DNA from: Brassica napus
Taxonomy: Eukaryota > Streptophyta > Magnoliopsida > Brassicales > Brassicaceae
Assembly: GCF_020379485.1 (NCBI RefSeq)
Contig: NC_063436.1
Location: forward strand, 17,749,389-17,813,388
DNA: 64,000 nucleotides
Direction of reading: 5' to 3'
Shown: piece by piece, positions 45,982-57,226 of the stretch
Layout: the number at the start of each line of letters is the position of its first letter
Numbering within the stretch: position 1 is the stretch's first letter
Translations under genes and position numbers: made by a program
The notes under the pieces: model-generated
The model's database searches: none
The model's input: the letters and a program-made list of their open reading frames with translations, nothing else
Told to the model about the DNA's origin: nothing

Positions 45982-46663
45982 TTAGTAATTCTTTCCCGAT
46001 TAGGCCTAGCCTAGGCCCCCAATAATTAGTCTAGTCGCTAGTTTTTTATGAAGCACATAGTCACCACAAAGCACCTAGTTATCGCCTAGCGATTTCTTGA
46101 ATATTGGTCAATATAGAAGTAACTAAATAATGTTAGTTAGTCCTATTTGGATTCAAGGCCTATCAACCGATCATATGAGTATATATCAAAACTCAGAAAA
46201 TGCTATATTCAGATCTTTTAAGGTTTGAGATTATGATGAATGATCAGAGACTCATATCTATGGATTGAATCCAGATCAAACCAGCGTCGATGATGCAATA
46301 GTTCAATCAGTACCGTCGAAGCCCTTGTGGATCGGACGGCATCCACGTGTTCCTGAGAGCTCGTCTCCTCCCAGCTGACGCGAATCCGGTCTGGATCCCG
46401 ACGAATCCCATAACCTTGTGCCTCTTCACTCCGCCATTAGCGTTGCGATTTCCAGCGACGTCCCAGACGATGCGTACCGTCTTGGGAGGAGAGTTGGTGA
46501 GGCAGGTCCGGGAGGATAACCGGATACCCGGGAAAATAATGGCGGAGAGTCCGAAGAGAAATCCGAAGAGCCCGATCGCGATAGAGGTGATGACGATCAG
46601 AGACGTCGGCCGGCGCGATGGACGCGCGTGAAAGAGCTTCAGCCTCGGAGAAGATGGCATCAT
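44432..46663 (-). CDS. B3GALT13: GT31 beta-1,3-galactosyltransferase-like protein
   Basis: This is a Golgi type II membrane glycosyltransferase (GT31, UDP-sugar donor) matching the AT3G14960 position. Exons on the minus strand: 46663-46314, 45619-45467, 45372-45290, 45214-45115, 44989-44876, 44739-44603, 44520-44432; they join to 341 residues, close to the Arabidopsis length. The anchor helix ([21 protein letters not shown]) spans about residues 23-43. Family motifs: [50 protein letters not shown], the metal-binding DDD in [26 protein letters not shown] and [13 protein letters not shown]. The acceptor sugar is not predictable from sequence. Intron 1 holds a repeat element at 45866-46108. Confidence 0.9.
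45866..46108. repeat. Intronic repeat family, galactosyltransferase intron 1 copy
   Basis: This is the best-preserved copy of the family, in intron 1 of the GT31 gene. It has the TCTAATTTTGATAATTCATC block, a long (AT)n run (45949-45977), and a right end with repeated CTAG/GCCTAGC words (GATTAGGCCTAGCCTAGGCC and TTATCGCCTAGCGATTTCTT). The same blocks in the same order recur in three PPC3 introns. Confidence 0.7.
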
Positions 46664-46865
46664 TTTGTAACGGATCCTCTTACTCGGAAGCTCCCAGGCT
46701 TATTCAGTTTTAACGGTCGTTAGTGGTGATACGGGTGTTCTGTTTCTCAGATCAGTTGGATCCAGTTTTTTTTCCTTGGTTCGGATCCGGATCCTTTTTC
46801 AAGATGCACGGGTTTTTTTTAATGTGTATGAAAAGTTGTGAATAAAACCAATTTTATAACATTAA
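46664..46865. other. Promoter-side flank of the GT31 gene
   Basis: Short stretch between the GT31 ATG and the Helitron 3' terminus. Repeated GGATCC-like words (TTGGATCC, CGGATCCGGATCC) are seen near 46757-46795. No known element was assigned. Confidence 0.4.
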
Positions 46866-47964
46866 CTAGATTTTGACCCGCGCTTGGAAAACACGGAGTT
46901 GTTGGATTATATTATAATACAGCTATATAATCTACAAATTAATTTATTTGAGATTTTATATGTACATTTTTACATAAGTTTCTTTTCGACATGAGAATTA
47001 TATCCGGATAAAAAAACAAATCGAACCGATCCAAAATTATAGGTTTAGTTCAGGTCGAGAGAGGATAACCTATTGGGTTTTTTTTTTGACCTGCAGGTCT
47101 TTGTTTGAGTCCGGGCCTACCCTAGACTCGATCATAAATACGTGTATATTAGGTATATTTGGATATTCCGAATATGTTTTCGGTATTATGGATATTGTTT
47201 TTAAGTTTTTAGTTTACGATTAGAGTTTTGATTTCAGGTAAAATTTTCAAATTAAAAAAAATGGGTATTTGGATAAAATTTTGGGTATTTTTCAGTTAAT
47301 CGTGTCAGATTTTGAATAAGATTTTAAATTTTTAGGTATTTGAATTTTTTTGGTATTTGTTTGGAGTTTCAAATACTTTTCGTGTTTCAGATATTTTTCA
47401 GATTTTTCATATATTTCAAATTCTTTTAGGATCTTAAATACTCAAACAGATGTGGACTCATTACGTCCATATCAGGTCCAACAACCTTTTGATATATATT
47501 TTTAACGTTATTGTACAAAAACATGGTTGATGAAATATTTTTCTGAGAAAAGGTTAAGAAATAATATTAAGATTTGTTAAAAATATTTAAAATAGTGTAT
47601 GTTTAGAATGATTAATGTATTATCAGAAATATATAACGGATACTATCGCAAAACTGATAATATAAGTAATTTATCTTGCTTTAAATCATATATTATATGA
47701 TAAAAGTGATAATATAAAACATTAGTCTCAATGCTTTTACGATTAAAAATCAAAATGATAAATATAGTAATAGTAATGATTAGGATTTAGGAGTAAGATT
47801 TAAATAAATAAAAAAATTAACTAAATTATTGTTAGAGAAATATATAGTAACATATTGTTAGTATAAATTTAAGGTAAGATCAAAAAATAATAAGTTAAAT
47901 GAAAGGATCCAAACAACTTTTATAGGTAGATTTTTTTAGACTTCTTCCCTTTTAATAGTATTGA
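46866..47964 (-). mobile_element. Non-autonomous Helitron, 1.1 kb, minus strand
   Basis: On the minus strand the element begins TCAATACTATTAAAAGGGAA (47964 downward), preceded by A, and ends with the hairpin CCGTG-loop-CGCGG (about 46896-46878), a spacer GTCAAAAT, and CTAG (46869-46866), followed by T. Both ends obey the A|TC...CTRR|T rule. There is no coding capacity. It sits about 200 bp upstream of the GT31 start codon and could affect its promoter. Confidence 0.85.
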
Positions 47965-49052
47965 TGATTTTAACAGAAGTTAGGCATGACTTGACCAGAC
48001 TAACAAGAATTATTATTATGTCAATAGAATATAAACAAATTAGTCATTAGTTAATGTCAATTGAACATATTACACATCTAATCCCCATTCATGGTGAAAA
48101 CGTTTCTGGCCTAGTATTAGAAAAGGGTTACAAGTTTCTAGATCAAGAATATGAGTTTCACTTTCTAAAATACTGCGCAAAATTCTTGAAGATTGTGTTT
48201 TATATTTTTCGAAAAGCTATAGCGTTACTTTTATATGGTTTATAGCTTTCAACAAAGACTTCAGATCTTCTACCAGAATGTTTTAAAAGTGATTAAAAAC
48301 CAAGAACTGAATCTGTGTCCACACGAGATTAGGATGTCCTAATCATTCGATGATAATGTCTCAATGTATCATCATATGATTTCCCTTCATTACAAAAGCT
48401 AACTTGGCTCGCTTCAACTCCACTCAATAATATTAGGCTGATTTTAAGTTTTATAAATATGTTTTTTGCCATTATTATGAGCTCAATGTGAGCTAAGTTA
48501 TAGTAACAAATCGTGTGTGAAGAAGCTATTTAAAAGGGTGGAAGTTAATTCTTTTTGACCGGTTAATACTGGTCCACAAACCGTTTTGAAGACTATAAGA
48601 AAGGAGTTGTCCTCCTAGCTCATATATTATTAACTATTAGTCCGGTTTACTCTGCTTGTTACGAATATCAAAACAACAACACACACGTGCATGAGCAAAA
48701 TCAAGAACCGAGACGTGATCTCGTTGTCCTAATACTTTTGTTTTTGTCGCCCAACTACACGCCGTCTAAGTTTACCGAATGCCAAGTGGAATCAAGACTT
48801 TATTCAACGTTGACGTGTAATCACTATACACCAATCAACGTTTGCCACGTCCCAATGGATGCCTTTTTATCGCTACTTACGTCATCACACACGTCAACCT
48901 TTTTGATCAAAGGGGATGAAAAGTCGTGAATGGCGTCGTCACATGAGCCTCTCGCTAATTTAACCTCTCACCAGTGACACTCCGTTCCTCTTCACTTTCT
49001 TTCTTCCGTATACCATCTTTGTGACTCTCTCTCTCTCGAAGCTTTGTAAACT
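47965..49052. other. Upstream region of DJ1A
   Basis: No gene was supported. A perfect palindromic G-box (CACGTG) lies at 48684-48689, and further ACGT cores are near 48811 and 48848, so bZIP or bHLH control of the downstream gene is possible but unproven. A CT-rich leader precedes the ATG at 49053. The ancestral neighbours of this interval (AT3G14970, AT3G14980) were not recognised. Confidence 0.45.
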
Positions 49053-51237
49053 ATGGCTTCATCTAGGAAGAAGGTACGATCTCGTTGTTTTCATCCTTGT
49101 ACATATATACGTAAGGGATCTTTTAATTTATGTTAATTTTCGTTAGGTTGTCTTGGTGATCCGAGTTTTTTTTTTTTTTTAAGGTTTTGATCCCTATCGC
49201 TCATGGGACTGAGCCCCTAGAAGCATTGGCGATGATCACCGTATTGCGACGAAGTGGCGCTTACGTGACGGTGGCTTCCGTTGAGAATCAGGTTGGCGTT
49301 GATGCTTGTCATGGAATCAAGATGGTCGCCGACACTCTCCTCTCTGACATTACCAACTCTACTTTCGATCTTATCATGCTCCCCGTAAGTCTCTCGGTTA
49401 CTACATCTTGCAATAATTGACAACTAATTAAGGAGATGGTCGGAACGAATTGTTAGTTTTTTAACTCAAAATACACAAGAAACATGTTAATATAAGCCTT
49501 AAAATCTATTCTGGCCATGTAGCAGTAGAAATGATTGGAGCTAGCCAATATATCATGTGTTCTTGTATTCCTATGATAATATTATCTCTCTTTCAATTTG
49601 GTAGACTATGTTAAGTTTTATGTCGTTTACTTTATCGCATTTGTTTCCGCATATGTTCCTTCTCATGTCTGTAATAGTAGATCGACCAATATATTATTTA
49701 GCAATCAATTAGCAATGTGAAACTAGTCCACAGATTATTGCTTTTGAAGTTCCCTGAAGTACCTTAAGAGATGATTTGCTGAGACTACATTTGATTATAT
49801 GATTGATAAAAAGGGAGGGCTTCCCGGCGGCGAGACTCTTAAAAATTGCAAACCATTAGAGAACATGGTAAAGAAACAAGAGACAGATGGGCGACTTAAC
49901 GCAGCTATCTGTTGTGCTCCTGCTTTGGCTCTTGGTACTTGGGGTTTACTAGAGGGCAAAAAAGTAAGTCAGAAGCAATAAAATGTCAAAAAACGTTACT
50001 ATTTCTTGTTTTCAGTTCTTGTCTTAATATGTCTGGATTGCATGGGTTTCTTGCAGGCAACATGTTACCCGGTGTTTATGGAGAAACTTGCAGCTACTTG
50101 TGGAACTGCTAGTGAATCAAGAGTGGAGATAGATGGAAAGATAGTGACCAGTCGAGGACCAGGAACCACCATTGAATTCTCCCTCACTCTTATTGAGAAG
50201 TTGTGTGGGAAACAGACAGCTGTTGATGTCTCTAGTATCTTGGTATAGTTCTGTCTCTGCCCTCTTTTATCAGCAACATAGTAACTAAAGCTATAGTGTT
50301 CAGACTTGCTTTGTCATCTTGGACTTACTTGTTCTCTTTATTAATATCAGCTGCCTCGTCCTAACCCTGGTGAGGAGTTTACCTTTACTGAGCTTAACCA
50401 AATAAACTGGACATTCGAAGATACCCCACAGGTATATACATGTGTTCATTTACCTCTCCACTTAGTCCTTTATAAATACACTCCTAGACTACAAAGATGT
50501 GTTTTCTTGTTTCAGATTCTTGTTCCCATTGCCGAGGGATCAGATGAAATTGAAGCTATTTCGGTTGTAGATATCCTGAGGAGGGCAAAAGCAAATGTAG
50601 TGATTGCTTCAGTTAGCAACAGTTTGGAAGTTGTAGGATCACACAAAGCTAACCTAGTCGCAGATGTGCTTCTTGATGAGGTTTTAGAGAAGTCATTCGA
50701 TATGATTATGTTGCCTGTGAGTGCTTATATACTTTAAATTTTAGACATTCATTGAATAATAGTACAAAAGAAAATATCTAACGTCCTCGATGTGTCACAT
50801 TCAGGGTGGTCTTAACGGTGCTTCAAGATTGTCACGCTCCGAGAAACTGGTGAACATGTTAAAGAAACAAGCTGAAGCAAACAAACCATATGGAGGTATC
50901 TGCGCGTCGCCTGCTTACGTCTTTGAGCCTCATGGTTTACTCAAGGTGCAATATTCAAATCAGTACTTAAAATGTGAAAACGTTACAATCTTCTTGTTAT
51001 ATATCTTGAACTGACATGTAGAGACTTGTTTTGTATTAGGGTAAGAAGGCAACTACACACCCAGTGGTGAGCAACAGACTTTCGGACCAGAGTCACGTTG
51101 ATCATAGAGTCGTTGTGGACGGAAATCTAATAACGAGCAGAGCTCCTGGGACTGCAATGGAGTGTGCACTTGCGATCGTTGAGAAGTTTTATGGGCGCGA
51201 GAAAGCGCTTCAACTTGCTAAGGCAACGCTTGTTTAA
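49053..51237 (+). CDS. DJ1A: DJ-1/PfpI family protein with two DJ-1 domains (DJ1A-like)
   Basis: Plant DJ-1 proteins protect against oxidative and glycation stress; activities such as glyoxalase have been reported for the family. Exons: 49053-49073, 49184-49384, 49814-49963, 50057-50242, 50351-50431, 50516-50716, 50805-50945, 51040-51237; they join to 392 residues, the Arabidopsis DJ1A length. Two tandem DJ-1 domains are clear: VLIPIAHGTEPLEALAMI with nucleophile region AAICCAPALA, then ILVPIAEGSDEIEAISVVDI with YGGICASPAYV; each has the nucleophile cysteine. The halves are linked by an FTELNQINWTFEDTPQ stretch. The exon structure of the two halves is parallel (201-nt exons 2 and 6), showing internal duplication. 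The exon 3 acceptor (GATAAAAAG) is poor in pyrimidines. Confidence 0.92.
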
Positions 51238-52199
51238 CTTCAAAAAATTTAAAGTGTGACGTGAAATAAAGGGTTTAGTTATCTCTCCATTGATGTTGAG
51301 TGACTTTGTAATAAGAGCTCTGGCTGAGTGGAGTAAGTGGGTAGTTAGTTTATGGCTTTACTGAACATGTAATTCATGTGTTTAAGGCATATTTGTTAAC
51401 TTCTGGCGCAATTATAGAAGAAGATATTTTACTACCTTAAAATAATTTGAGTTACTAATTTACACATTTGGATATATCATTATACCATATAGTAAAGACA
51501 TACATTATACCTCCTCAACTAAACCAAAGCTCATATTACAAAGTCACTCATGATCAATGAAGAGTAACTAAAGCTAGCCCTTACGTTCAACTCCCTCTTA
51601 AGCCTCATATTATACTTAAGTCTTTTCAATTTACACAAGTGTTGCCTCTCAGGTTCTCATACCTATAATGTTTGTGGTATTAGGATCTTATCAAATGGGA
51701 CTGATAAAGTCCAATCTACACCAGCTATTTTAGTTCTATAATATGGATATCTGAAGTCCAACTCCTACTTCAAAAATAACATTTTCACAAGAAACACACA
51801 TTTGATAATTTACAAACATATAAAAGAATGATCTCTTTTCTAATTCATACCATGACATAAATTAGCAAATATAACTTATTGTAAAATCCAAACAATCACA
51901 TATCATATTCCTACTATACCACAGATTAGCAACAACAGTAAAAACACACACAAATCAAATTAGATTGGAAAACTCACTAGTAATATTAGTAGTGGCAGTT
52001 TGTGTAACTGTCGTTAAAGTTAAGGGTCATTATGTTGAATCCGAAAAGATCAAGGGACTATGACCGAAGGGTTCGTAGATAACTAGTTTGGTATCGAAAT
52101 ACCGAAAGTACCCTCAAATGACCAGTTTCTGCTATTAAACCTTGGCAAAACCCTTGATTTAATTATCTTTTCCTTCCACCATTTTCCTTAGGGTTTCCC
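51238..52199. other. Intergenic region between DJ1A and MORF8
   Basis: The left part is the DJ1A 3' flank. No ORF, repeat boundary or RNA gene was found. The last 130 bp before 52200 are the MORF8 promoter and 5' UTR. Confidence 0.45.
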
Positions 52200-53778
52200 A
52201 TGGCGACGCACACCATTTCTCGCTCCTTCCTTCGCCGTCCGGCGAAGTCTCTCTCCTCTCTGCTCACTCGATCCTTCGCCTCGTCACCTGCTCCTCTAGC
52301 CAAAACTCCGGCGTCTTCTCTCTCCACGCTCCGGTCCCGCCCCCTCGTCGCCGCCTTGTCCTCCGTCGCTCGCGGTGGATTTGTGTCTTTCAAAGGTCTT
52401 TCGACGCAGGCGACGTCGTCTTCCTTGAACGATCCGAATCCCAATTGGTCGAATAGGCCTCCCAAGGAGACGATTCTGCTCGATGGGTGTGATTTTGAGC
52501 ATTGGCTTGTGGTTGTGGAGCCGCCTGAGGGAGATCTCACGAGGGATGAGATTATTGATGGGTATATCAAAACCCTTGCTCAGATTGTCGGAAGGTAAAC
52601 CATTGATTCTTTTAGGAGATTTAGGGTTTTGAGCTAATTGAGAAATGAATCGTTTTTTTTTTTGAATGTGTTTCAGTGAAGAAGAAGCGAGGATGAAGAT
52701 ATACTCTGTTTCAACTCGGTGCTACTTTGCTTTTGGAGCTCTTGTGTCTGAAGATCTTTCTCACAAGCTCAAAGGTAGAGAGAATGTTGCATTCTTGAGG
52801 TTTTAGTTTTCGCCATTTTTGTGTGTTTAAAGCTGCTTTTCTAATTGAATTTTTGTAACTCTGTAGAGTTGCCAAAGGTGCGGTGGGTTCTTCCTGATTC
52901 TTACCTTGATGTGAGGAACAAGGACTATGGAGGTAAGCCTTAGTGTGTGTTCTGTGTTACAAACTGAGAATAAAAGAAGTTGCTTTGCTATTCCATTTGA
53001 ATTGTACCTGAGGTGAAAGTATCTATTGGTTACTTGCTTCATGCCCTTGTATTGGACTCTCACATCGGACGACTTCTATTTGATAGTTAGTTTACATTTC
53101 TGCAAACAGTTTTGAAGTTGCTTTGTTGAAAGCTTGACTTTTTTTTGTTTCTAAAATTTGATTTCAGGGGAACCTTTCATTGATGGGAAGGCTGTTCCTT
53201 ATGATCCCAAGTACCATGAGGAATGGATAAGGAACAATGCAAGAGCAAATGAAAGGAACAGGCGTAATGATCGTCCTCGCAACTTCGATAGAAGCAGAAA
53301 CTTTGAGAGGAGAAGAGAGAACATGTCTGGAGGCCCTCCTCCCCAACGTACTCCCATGGGAGGCCCTCCTCCTCCACCTCACATGGGTGGCGCTGCTCCT
53401 CCTCCACCTCAAATGGGGCAGAACTACGGGGGACCACCACCACCGCAGAACAACATGGGAGGACAGAGGCCTCCACCAAACTATGGAGGAGCACCACCAC
53501 AGAACAACATGCGAGGACAGAGGCCACCTGCAAGCTATGGAGGAGCACCACCGCCTAGCTACGGAGGAGGACCACCACCTAACTACGGAGGAGCACCACC
53601 GCCACCTAACTATGGAGGAGCAGTACCACCGCAGAACAGCATGGGAGGAGGTCCACCTAATGCAGGATGGTCAGGTAACAACAACTACCAGCAGCAGAGT
53701 GGTGGAATGCAGCAGCCACAGTACCAGAACAACTATCCACCGAACCGGGATGGCAGCGGGAACCCTTACCAGGGTTGA
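52200..53778 (+). CDS. MORF8: Organelle RNA editing factor MORF8/RIP1
   Basis: MORF/RIP proteins bind PPR proteins and are needed for C-to-U RNA editing; MORF8 serves both mitochondria and plastids. Exons: 52200-52594, 52677-52774, 52867-52932, 53168-53778; they join to 389 residues (Arabidopsis about 395). The N-terminus (about 1-80) is rich in Ser, Arg and Ala without acidic residues, a typical targeting peptide. The MORF box (about 85-190) includes [59 protein letters not shown] and [20 protein letters not shown]. The C-terminal 140 residues are a Gly/Pro/Asn/Gln-rich low-complexity tract with GGAPPP-type repeats, then a Q/N-rich end. AT3G15000 holds this position next to DJ1A. Confidence 0.93.
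53328..53770 (+). repeat. Gly/Pro-coding degenerate repeat in MORF8
   Basis: Imperfect repeats of GGAGGACCACCACC and related words encode [11 protein letters not shown] motifs. The variable unit count makes this the part of the gene most likely to differ in length among relatives, and to misassemble. Confidence 0.8.
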
Positions 53779-56635
53779 ACCAGTCGTGGGTTTTCTTTTT
53801 AACCATGCATTCTAGATGATGTATAGGTCATCTGAGGAAGGGAAGGAGAGTGCAATAGCAAGACTTTAAAACTCCTTTTTGTCGTTTATCAGCCTGATAT
53901 CATGTGAGAGAGAATAGCCTTGAGTGGCATGGTTAGAACGTTTGTTTATTTTTTCTAGTTTATATCCTAAATCGATCTTAAGAGTTTCTTAAGTGGTTCA
54001 CATGTAGGCCATGTGTTGTTGGTTCATCCTCGTCTGATTGTGCTCCTAAATAAAAGTATGAATTTAGTGCGTGTTTGTTTGGCTCCTTTTGGGTCGAGTT
54101 AGTCTAACTTACGGTTCTCCAAACGTGTGTTTCTGGCTGCTTGTGGAGCTACATGAATGCTCAAAAAGGATATAGTGTCAACATATTACGACATGACCAA
54201 TACATGCTCTGCAGAGCAATTGTCTTGTTTGAGCCTAGTTGAAATAATTGCAAGTGGAGGTTCCCTCGCTTTCTGCAATTCAAGTGATTATGTGATATGC
54301 TCAATTTGATCCTCTCGTTGTGTGGCTACGTTAATAAACCAGTCACATTGCCTCAGGTGTTAACCAAATCAAAATTATTAGCTATCCAAAGACTGAATTT
54401 GAACGAGAACAGAGTGTCTGATATGTACTACTACGGTGCCTTAGGCCCAAATCTATAAATCTCAGCCCAAAAATCTAAATTATAAGTTCATGCTTGCTTC
54501 CCTCTTATTATTATTTTTTTTCTATTTTTTTGTTTATTTTACATTTTTTTGTGTTCGAGTTATGATGAATACTGTTCTAACGCTATGTAGGCTAATATGA
54601 CCTGCCTTGGAGATCTATCTTAACGTATACTACGATCTGCCTTGCAGTATTGATTTATTTACAAACAGTTGAAGAAAGTGTACTTGTTATTGGATCACGA
54701 GCTCTGTCTTTATGATTTTTCATTTTCATTACTTTGATGAAAATTTACATGTTTAAAGAAGTGAGAGCGAAAGGACATTATGTCCCTTCTCAATGTCTCA
54801 CCTTTTCTTTTTCTTCTCCTTATTTTACACAGGTCTTTAAGTGGAAGAAAATTTCTTAGTAAAATAACTTTTGTAAAATTTAAGAATTTAAGAAACATAT
54901 CTATAGGTTGATTAACTTTTCCATTAAAGATATATTCCAATGTGTTGTAACATTTTTTTTCTTGAACCATATAATCAGTGGTGTCTTTTTTTTTTGTCAT
55001 CTTTTAGATTAATTGAAAGTTCCAACATACAAAGACTATTTACAACCAAGATAATCAGTGGTGTCTAGGACGAACTAATATATTTGAAATAATTAATATT
55101 GAAGGATAATCACAACAAGAAGGGAATAAGAGCAGTAGTAAATAAGTATAGACCCTTTGAAAGTGACAAATAATATCTCGAGCAAAACAAAATAATTATT
55201 CTGATAGCGAATTGACGAAAGTGTGCTAATTCGAAGCCAATAAAAATAGAAAATAGATGTAAATAAAAATTGAAAAAAATTATGTTTTTGACAATAAAGT
55301 AAACATGAAGACAAATGATTTTTATTAGAACTGATCCGAATGGTACTATCATCCACAACATCCGACAAGACGCACGTATTTGCCAGTCGAGGGTAAACCG
55401 TAATTTCGTTTGTAATCAAACGGTAAAGTAGGTGAAGTGTTAATTTTCAGTGGAGTCATTTGTCATCTGTAGCCACGTCATCATTATTCAGTCCTACGTG
55501 CCAATCCGACGTCACGTGTTTCTTTCTTTCTCTATCTTTATTTTCCTCCCACAACAAAGCTATAAGAACATCTTTATCCCATATACCTGTTTCTTATTTT
55601 TATTTTTTATTTTTTAATTTTTTATTCTGCCCACTTTGCATACGGTTTTTTCTAAAACCTAGATCCTCCACCGCTTTAGAAACGCTAAAAAAACGCGATA
55701 ATCGTACTCTAAGTTTGAAGCTTAATTCAGTTCATTTTGGTTCAATAATTTGAAAAATATTGCTTAATGTTCTTACATTAGAAGATTTAGATTTCAAATT
55801 CTCTATTTAAAATTTAATTTTTGATCCTAAAAAGAACTATATTAACAATTATGTCAATTAATAGAGTAATAACTTACATGAAATTTTAGGATTTTCAGAG
55901 ATTTTCATGAGTTGTTTATTTTGATATAGCTAAACGTAAATCCTCTTGATAATTATAAAATTATATATTTATGTAATATATTTTAATTTTTTTAATAATT
56001 CAATAAATCAGCATAAAAACACCATATGAATTGTTTGCTTTCACAGTTATGTTTATGTTCACTTTTTTAAGCAGTTAAAACAAATATAATTTCACTATTT
56101 ATTTAAATTGTTACAATTTAACCCTGGTTCCCGCAAAAAAAAAAACGAGTCAAAAATGTAAATAAGCTTTAAATATACCAAGTACGACCAACGAAAGAAA
56201 ACATTTTAAGAAAAAATGGTAGGTACTAGAGTGTACTGACTTCCAACGTGTTTACGACGTTTTACAATATCTTGAGTATATCATCGTTCCCAGTTTTGTA
56301 AACATGTTGTTTACAAATCTCTTGGAAATTGTTGTTCACATCTCCAATACCTTTTCGAAGTAAATAGTTGACCAAAAACTCTGTACGTAGTACTGGTTTG
56401 TTTGCTTATTTGACCATTGTCGAAAACATGATTCCAACTTGCATGGTTTCATTTTTAATTTATATTTACTGACGAGTCATTGACAGACCAAAAGAGAGCC
56501 ATAAATTTCCGCTAAGCATATTCGTCTGTACATGTTACTAGCTTATTTCAATAAAATAGCTTTTAAATTAACGATAATGTTGCTTAAATTCTGCTTATCG
56601 ATTTCTGCTAAAAATCAGGTACCTGAAAACATACC
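53779..56635. other. Intergenic region after MORF8
   Basis: About 2.9 kb with the MORF8 3' UTR on the left and then AT-rich DNA. No gene was supported; expected ancestral neighbours (AT3G15010, AT3G15020) were not recognised. A phrase ATAATCAGTGGTGTCT recurs near 54973 and 55051. Confidence 0.45.
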
Positions 56636-57226
56636 CTCTATTACTCTGATGCGGCCTGGAATAACTCTTTCAGACACAAATGGGGTAACAATATTCAGTG
56701 GATCAGCTGCTCGCACACTGATGCCCTCTATCATCTTCGAAGTGCTATACTATTATTACTTAACTAATTCATATTTCTGAACGCGAAAGCATAGCATTTT
56801 ATTCTCTAAAATATAAAGGAGTATTTTCTCTAGATGGACGAAGATCTTCTTTAAAAAATAGTTTTGTCTCGTTGGCTAAAGCTTGAAGAATTCCTAACGG
56901 ACCGGCGTATTACCCCGACGAGTGCCATTGCTGAAGCGCTGGCTTTAAAACCGGCTATGGAAGCTGCTGTGTCCTCTGGAGCTCAAGACTTGATCTGTTG
57001 CTCAGATTCTAAAAGTCTGATAAATTTGATCACAATAAACACTTATGTGATTGCTCTGCAGGGAATCTTCCATGACATAAGCGTGTTGAGTAGATCATTT
57101 GCTTCTATCTCTTTTAAATATGTACCTTCCAGATGTAATGAGACGGCTGATCGTCTAGCTAAGGAAGCTCTGTATGTGTTTGAACACTCTTCCTTAGAGT
57201 CTGTAAACGATGAAACCGCCTTTTAA
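56636..57226 (+). pseudogene. Retroelement RNase H domain relic
   Basis: The frame near 56636 reads YYSDAAWNNSF, the start of a plant LINE-associated RNase H domain (RVT_3), followed by frame breaks and then an open stretch (56864-57226) with SAIAEALALKPAMEAAVSSG, LICCSDSKSLINLI and FKYVPSRCNETADRLAKEAL. These carry the catalytic-type SDS aspartate and the ADxLAKxA end of the family. There is no intact start codon or upstream reverse transcriptase. It is a decayed non-LTR retrotransposon fragment. Confidence 0.8.

Noticed and set aside
55093..55419. 108-codon minus-strand hydrophobic ORF
   Set aside because: Phe/Ile/Leu-rich composition follows from AT-rich DNA; no family motif or start context.
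56532..56780. 82-codon ORF next to the RNase H relic
   Set aside because: It is in a different frame from the recognisable YYSDAAWNNSF segment of the retroelement and shows no homology itself.
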